Below are positions 5,286 through 8,427 of a stretch of DNA of 8,427 bases, in pieces. Source of the DNA: an uncultured Eggerthella sp. (GTDB taxonomy: Bacteria > Actinomycetota > Coriobacteriia > Coriobacteriales > Eggerthellaceae); contig UQVJ01000076.1 of NCBI GenBank assembly GCA_900544455.1, positions 1-8,427 on the forward strand, in the 5' to 3' direction. The number at the start of each line of letters is the position of its first letter. Position 1 is the first letter of the stretch. The position numbers and the translations under genes were made by a program. The notes under the pieces were generated by a model that saw only the letters and a program-made list of their open reading frames with translations, did not search any database and was not told the DNA's origin.

Positions 5286-8138
5286 GTGGCCAACAGCTAC
5301 AAGCAAACCATGAATCTGCCGCGCACCGACTTCGCGATGCGTGCGAACTTGCCTGAAAACGAACCTAAGCGCCTTGAGTATTGGAACGACATTGACATTT
5401 ACGCAAAGGTGCTTGAAAAGAACAAGGATAATGCACCCTTCGTCCTGCACGATGGTCCTCCGTACGCAAATGGCCCTATTCATATCGGCCATGCCTTCAA
5501 TAAGATCCTTAAAGACTTCATCGTTAAGTACAAGTCTATGCGCGGCTTCTACGCACCCTATGTTCCTGGCTGGGACTGCCATGGCTTGCCTATTGAAAAT
5601 AAAGTTGAGGAACAGCTCGGCGAAGAGAAGATGGCCAAGATCGATACGGCTACGTTCCGTAAGATCTGTCGTGAATACGCCACTAAGCAGCTTGATGGCC
5701 AGCGTGAGGGCTTCAAACGTCTTGGTGTGCGCGGCGAGTGGGATAATCCTTACCTTACCTATTTGCCCGAATATGAAGCAGGCAATATTGAGATTTTCAA
5801 GAAGCTTTATCTTGACGGTAGCGTGTATCGTGGCCGTAAGCCCATTCATTGGTGCAGCCACTGTCACACGGCACTTGCTGAAGCCGAAATTGAATACAGT
5901 AACGAAGTGAGCCCTGCCATCTTCGTTCGTTTTGAAATGACCACCACTCCTGCTGGCCTTGAATCCTACGAAGGCAAGATGGATGTAGCCATTTGGACCA
6001 CTACGCCGTGGACTCTCCCCGCAGACCAGTGCGTCATCCTTCATCCTGCGGCTGAGTATGTTGCTATTGTTGTTGATGGCCGCGCCACCATTGTTGCGCG
6101 TGATTTGGTCGAGAAATGTTGCGAGCGTTTTGGTTGGAGCAACGAACTCGCTTGTTGTGCCGACGGTAGCGAATGGTCTATGACCGGTGCAGAGCTCGCT
6201 GGCAACGAGTACAAGCAGCCTATTTTTGCCGACCAGGGAGAAATTGGTAAATTCATCTATGCTGATTACGTAACGCTCGAAGATGGTACGGGTATTGTTC
6301 ATGGCGCTCCTGGTCATGGCGTCGACGACTACAATGCTGGCATGAAATTCGACATCCCCGTTGTCATGCCTGTCGATGACGACGGAAAATTCTATGTTGG
6401 CGAGGGCATCGGGTATGGTGGCCCTTGGGGTGGAATGGACGTCAATGAGGCCAACCCCGAGATCATCAAGTGGCTCGACGAAAAGGGTCTCCTTATCCTT
6501 CACGAGGATATCGATCATAGCTACCCCCACTGTTGGCGCTGCCACGAGCCCGTTATTTTCCGTGCAACCACCCAATGGTTTGTTTCCATGGACAAGACTG
6601 GTATTCGCGAAAAGGCATCTAACGCTATCAAGGAAGACGTTACCTGGTATCCTTCCTGGGCCTCCAATCGCATTGGTGCCATGGTTGCCGATCGTCCTGA
6701 TTGGTGCATCAGCCGTCAGCGCTATTGGGGCGTTCCGATTCCAGTATTTACCTGCGATTCCTGCGGCGAAACCGTGGCAACCGAAGCAACGTTCGATGCG
6801 GTTATCGATCTCTTCAAGACCGAAGGTGCCGATTCGTGGTATCGCAAGACGCCCGCCGAATTCCTGCCGGCAGATACCTGCTGTCCTAATTGCGGTGCCG
6901 GTGTTGATCACCTGGAATCCGATAAAGACGTATTGGACGTTTGGTGGGAGTCTGGCGTAAGTCATACTTCCGTTTGCGAAGCTCGAGAGAACCTCCATCG
7001 TCCCGCCGATGTGTATCTGGAGGGCTCCGATCAGCATCGTGGCTGGTTCCAGTCTTCTTTGCTCACAAGCATCGCAGCATATGGCATTCCGCCCTACAAG
7101 AACGTTATCAGCTGCGGTTTCACGCTCGACAAAGATGGCAAAAAGATGTCCAAGTCCCTGGGCAACACCATCGATCCCAGCGACGTGAACAAGACCTTGG
7201 GCGCTGAAGTGCTTCGCCTGTGGACTAGCTCGGTTGATTATGGCCAAGATGTGTCCATTGGCGACGAGATCCTCCAGCGAACTTCTGAGACCTATCGCAA
7301 GTTCCGCAATACCTTCCGCTTCCTGCTCGGTAACTTGGACAACTTCGACGATCAGGCCGATTTCGTTGCCTGGGATGAGCTTGAGCCCATCGACCAGTAT
7401 ATGATGGTAAAAACCGCCGCTATGCTTGACGGCGTTACGAAGGCATTTGACGAATATCGCTTCCATCACGTTTATCGTTTGGCTTACGATTTCGTTACTG
7501 ACCTTTCCAACGTTTACATGGACGTTGCGAAGGACCGCCTGTACTCCGAGGCTCCGGAAAGCTCCCGTCGTCGTGCGGTTCAGACTGTTCTTATGAACAT
7601 CCTTGAAGTTATGGTTCGTGTGCTTGCTCCTGTTCTTACGTTCACTACCGAAGAGGTTTGGCAGCATTATCCTGAAGCGGCTCGTGGTCGTGAGGGTCGT
7701 GAATCTTCCGTGCAGCTGTGTGATTGGCCGACTCGAGAAAGCTTCGTTCCGGCCCTTCCTGCTGAAACCGAGCAGCTTGAGTCCCAGTGGGCAACCATCA
7801 TGGAGGTCCGCGATGTGGTTACCAAGGCTCTCGAAGAAGCGCGTGGTGCTAAGGTTATCAAGAAGAGCCAAGAGGCTAGCGTGAAGGTTACGGTTCCTGC
7901 TGCTACCCTAACCGTATTGAGCGCTTTCGATGAAGCTGTATTTGAAGAGCTGTTCATCGTTGCGGGTGTTCGCTTCGTTGAGGGTTCTGAGCTTGGCTGC
8001 GAAGTCGCTGCTGCGCAGGGCGAAAAGTGCCCTCGTTGCTGGAACTTCCGTGAATTGGGCGGCAACGTAAATCATCCTCATGTATGCAAGCGCTGCGGCG
8101 ATGCGCTTGATGCTATTGGTTTTGAAGGCGAAGAGTAA
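5286..8138 (+). CDS. ileS: Isoleucyl-tRNA synthetase (EC 6.1.1.5)
   Basis: The enzyme charges tRNA-Ile with isoleucine using ATP, in the cytosol. From GTG 5286 it has 950 residues, normal for bacterial IleS. ATG 5268 would add six residues (MKKGCI) but has no usable ribosome site. The class Ia signatures are present: HIGH at 66-69 within PPYANGPIHIGH, and KMSKS at 620-624. The CP1 editing domain shows WTTTPWTLP at about 237-245 and HGAPGHGVDDY at 339-349, containing the conserved editing Asp region, so proofreading of valine should be intact. WCISRQRYWGVPIP and DVLDVWWESG are further family blocks. The C-terminus has a zinc ribbon with C915, C918, C934 and C937, which marks the bacterial (IleS1) type rather than the eukaryotic-like, mupirocin-tolerant IleS2. 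Codon use is strongly biased: between about 5268 and 7871 it has no TTA, CTA or TCA codon, as expected for a well expressed gene. lspA follows after 14 bases. Confidence 0.98.
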   Translation: MANSYKQTMNLPRTDFAMRANLPENEPKRLEYWNDIDIYAKVLEKNKDNAPFVLHDGPPYANGPIHIGHAFNKILKDFIVKYKSMRGFYAPYVPGWDCHGLPIENKVEEQLGEEKMAKIDTATFRKICREYATKQLDGQREGFKRLGVRGEWDNPYLTYLPEYEAGNIEIFKKLYLDGSVYRGRKPIHWCSHCHTALAEAEIEYSNEVSPAIFVRFEMTTTPAGLESYEGKMDVAIWTTTPWTLPADQCVILHPAAEYVAIVVDGRATIVARDLVEKCCERFGWSNELACCADGSEWSMTGAELAGNEYKQPIFADQGEIGKFIYADYVTLEDGTGIVHGAPGHGVDDYNAGMKFDIPVVMPVDDDGKFYVGEGIGYGGPWGGMDVNEANPEIIKWLDEKGLLILHEDIDHSYPHCWRCHEPVIFRATTQWFVSMDKTGIREKASNAIKEDVTWYPSWASNRIGAMVADRPDWCISRQRYWGVPIPVFTCDSCGETVATEATFDAVIDLFKTEGADSWYRKTPAEFLPADTCCPNCGAGVDHLESDKDVLDVWWESGVSHTSVCEARENLHRPADVYLEGSDQHRGWFQSSLLTSIAAYGIPPYKNVISCGFTLDKDGKKMSKSLGNTIDPSDVNKTLGAEVLRLWTSSVDYGQDVSIGDEILQRTSETYRKFRNTFRFLLGNLDNFDDQADFVAWDELEPIDQYMMVKTAAMLDGVTKAFDEYRFHHVYRLAYDFVTDLSNVYMDVAKDRLYSEAPESSRRRAVQTVLMNILEVMVRVLAPVLTFTTEEVWQHYPEAARGREGRESSVQLCDWPTRESFVPALPAETEQLESQWATIMEVRDVVTKALEEARGAKVIKKSQEASVKVTVPAATLTVLSAFDEAVFEELFIVAGVRFVEGSELGCEVAAAQGEKCPRCWNFRELGGNVNHPHVCKRCGDALDAIGFEGEE

Positions 8139-8152
8139 GGCTCTTGCCTGGG

Positions 8153-8427
8153 ATGACCAACGCTTTTAAAAAAGATGCAGATGCCGCCAACAACGGCGGC
8201 ATCTGCTTTGCGCGCAACCTTGCCCTGTGGGCGGGTTGCGCGTTTTTGTGGTGCGTCATAGATCGACTCACAAAAGCTTATTTTGATAGCAACTTCCATG
8301 TTGGACAAATTGCGGTTCCCGATATCTTCGGATTGGTTCAGCTCAATTTGGTCCACAACAAGGGTGTTGCATGGGGGGCCTTTTCTGGCAATATTCCCAT
8401 AATCGCAATTGCGACTTCCTTGATGTG
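8153..8427 (+). CDS. lspA: Lipoprotein signal peptidase (signal peptidase II), 3' partial
   Basis: The frame is open from ATG 8153 to the window edge (91 whole codons). A first hydrophobic helix (about 23-36, LALWAGCAFLWCVI) leads into D37-R-L-T-K41. It is followed by a periplasm-facing segment with VPDIFGLVQLNLVHNKGVAWGAF (the N69-x-G-x-A-x-G motif, residues 69-77 NKGVAWGAF), then a second hydrophobic stretch (80-90). These are the first conserved blocks of LspA, the membrane aspartyl protease that removes signal peptides from lipidated prolipoproteins. The catalytic Asp pair would lie beyond the window. The start is the weak point: there is no good Shine-Dalgarno, only TAAGG overlapping the ileS stop 12 bases upstream, and TTG 8144 is an alternative. 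The N-terminus before the helix is about 15 residues longer than in E. coli LspA. It is probably cotranscribed and translationally coupled with ileS. Confidence 0.88.
   Translation, partial: MTNAFKKDADAANNGGICFARNLALWAGCAFLWCVIDRLTKAYFDSNFHVGQIAVPDIFGLVQLNLVHNKGVAWGAFSGNIPIIAIATSLM
8177..8206 (+). promoter_or_regulatory. Perfect 12-bp hairpin just inside lspA
   Basis: GCAGATGCCGCC (8177-8188) and GGCGGCATCTGC (8195-8206) are exact complements with a 6-base loop (AACAAC). The stem is GC-rich and is followed by only three Ts. It encodes residues 9-18 of the predicted LspA, part of the unusual N-terminal extension. It could act as a weak terminator, an mRNA-processing barrier or a translation-control element. 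Confidence 0.5.
8211..8247 (+). terminator. Terminator-like hairpin with T tail inside the lspA coding region
   Basis: CGCGCAACC (8211-8219) pairs with GGTTGCGCG (8234-8242). Inside it GCCC (8222-8225) pairs with GGGC (8229-8232) around a 3-base loop, with a small asymmetric bulge between. Five Ts follow (8243-8247). By structure this is a good intrinsic terminator, yet it encodes the first membrane helix of LspA. It could attenuate lspA transcription when translation does not keep up. Whether it terminates in the cell is inference. Confidence 0.45.

Noticed and set aside
5229..7871. 880-residue minus-strand ORF opposite ileS
   Set aside because: It is codon-aligned antisense to ileS and stop-free only because ileS avoids TTA, CTA and TCA. 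The translation shows no recognisable domain.
1..8427. CRISPR array, tRNA/rRNA genes, insertion sequence or prophage parts
   Set aside because: No regularly spaced repeats, tRNA-like cloverleaf, transposase motif or terminal inverted repeats were seen in reading through.

Overview
The window looks like chromosomal DNA from an anaerobic, mid-GC (about 50% by eye) bacterium. My best guess is a member of the Coriobacteriia (Eggerthellales type). This is inference from gene content: a giant 2-hydroxyacyl-CoA dehydratase activase-like protein, a small 2[4Fe-4S] ferredoxin, a TSUP transporter and an ileS-lspA pair. No rRNA, tRNA, CRISPR array or mobile element was seen.

Layout. Positions 1-2915 (+) hold the C-terminal two thirds or so of a very large BadF/HgdC-HgdB type protein, whose start lies outside the window. 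It is closed by a 15-bp perfect-stem terminator (2972-3016). Positions 3053-3850 (+) encode a complete YfcA/TauE-like TSUP membrane permease, which may be expressed from a leaderless mRNA. A 355-base non-coding gap follows, with a candidate promoter/operator near its end. Then comes a 73-residue zinc-ribbon protein of unknown function (4206-4427, +), its structured 3' region and a good terminator (4525-4564). Convergent to it, on the minus strand, is a 93-residue 2[4Fe-4S] ferredoxin (4658-4939). It has a clear Shine-Dalgarno sequence, a sigma-70-like promoter and an upstream perfect inverted repeat. The divergent intergenic region (4940-5285) also carries the ileS promoter. ileS (5286-8138, +) is complete and of the bacterial type with a C-terminal zinc ribbon. 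lspA begins 14 bases later and runs off the right edge.

How the genes relate. Only ileS-lspA looks like an operon, a housekeeping pairing also known from other bacteria (tRNA charging and lipoprotein signal-peptide cleavage). The dehydratase-activase-like protein and the ferredoxin both point to low-potential anaerobic electron chemistry, but they are not adjacent and nothing in the sequence shows that they work together.

I did not find a convincing new multi-gene system. The points most worth a second look are two consecutive terminator-grade hairpins inside the first 100 bases of lspA, the dyad upstream of the ferredoxin promoter, the orphan zinc-ribbon gene with its own promoter and terminator, and the possible leaderless start of the permease.
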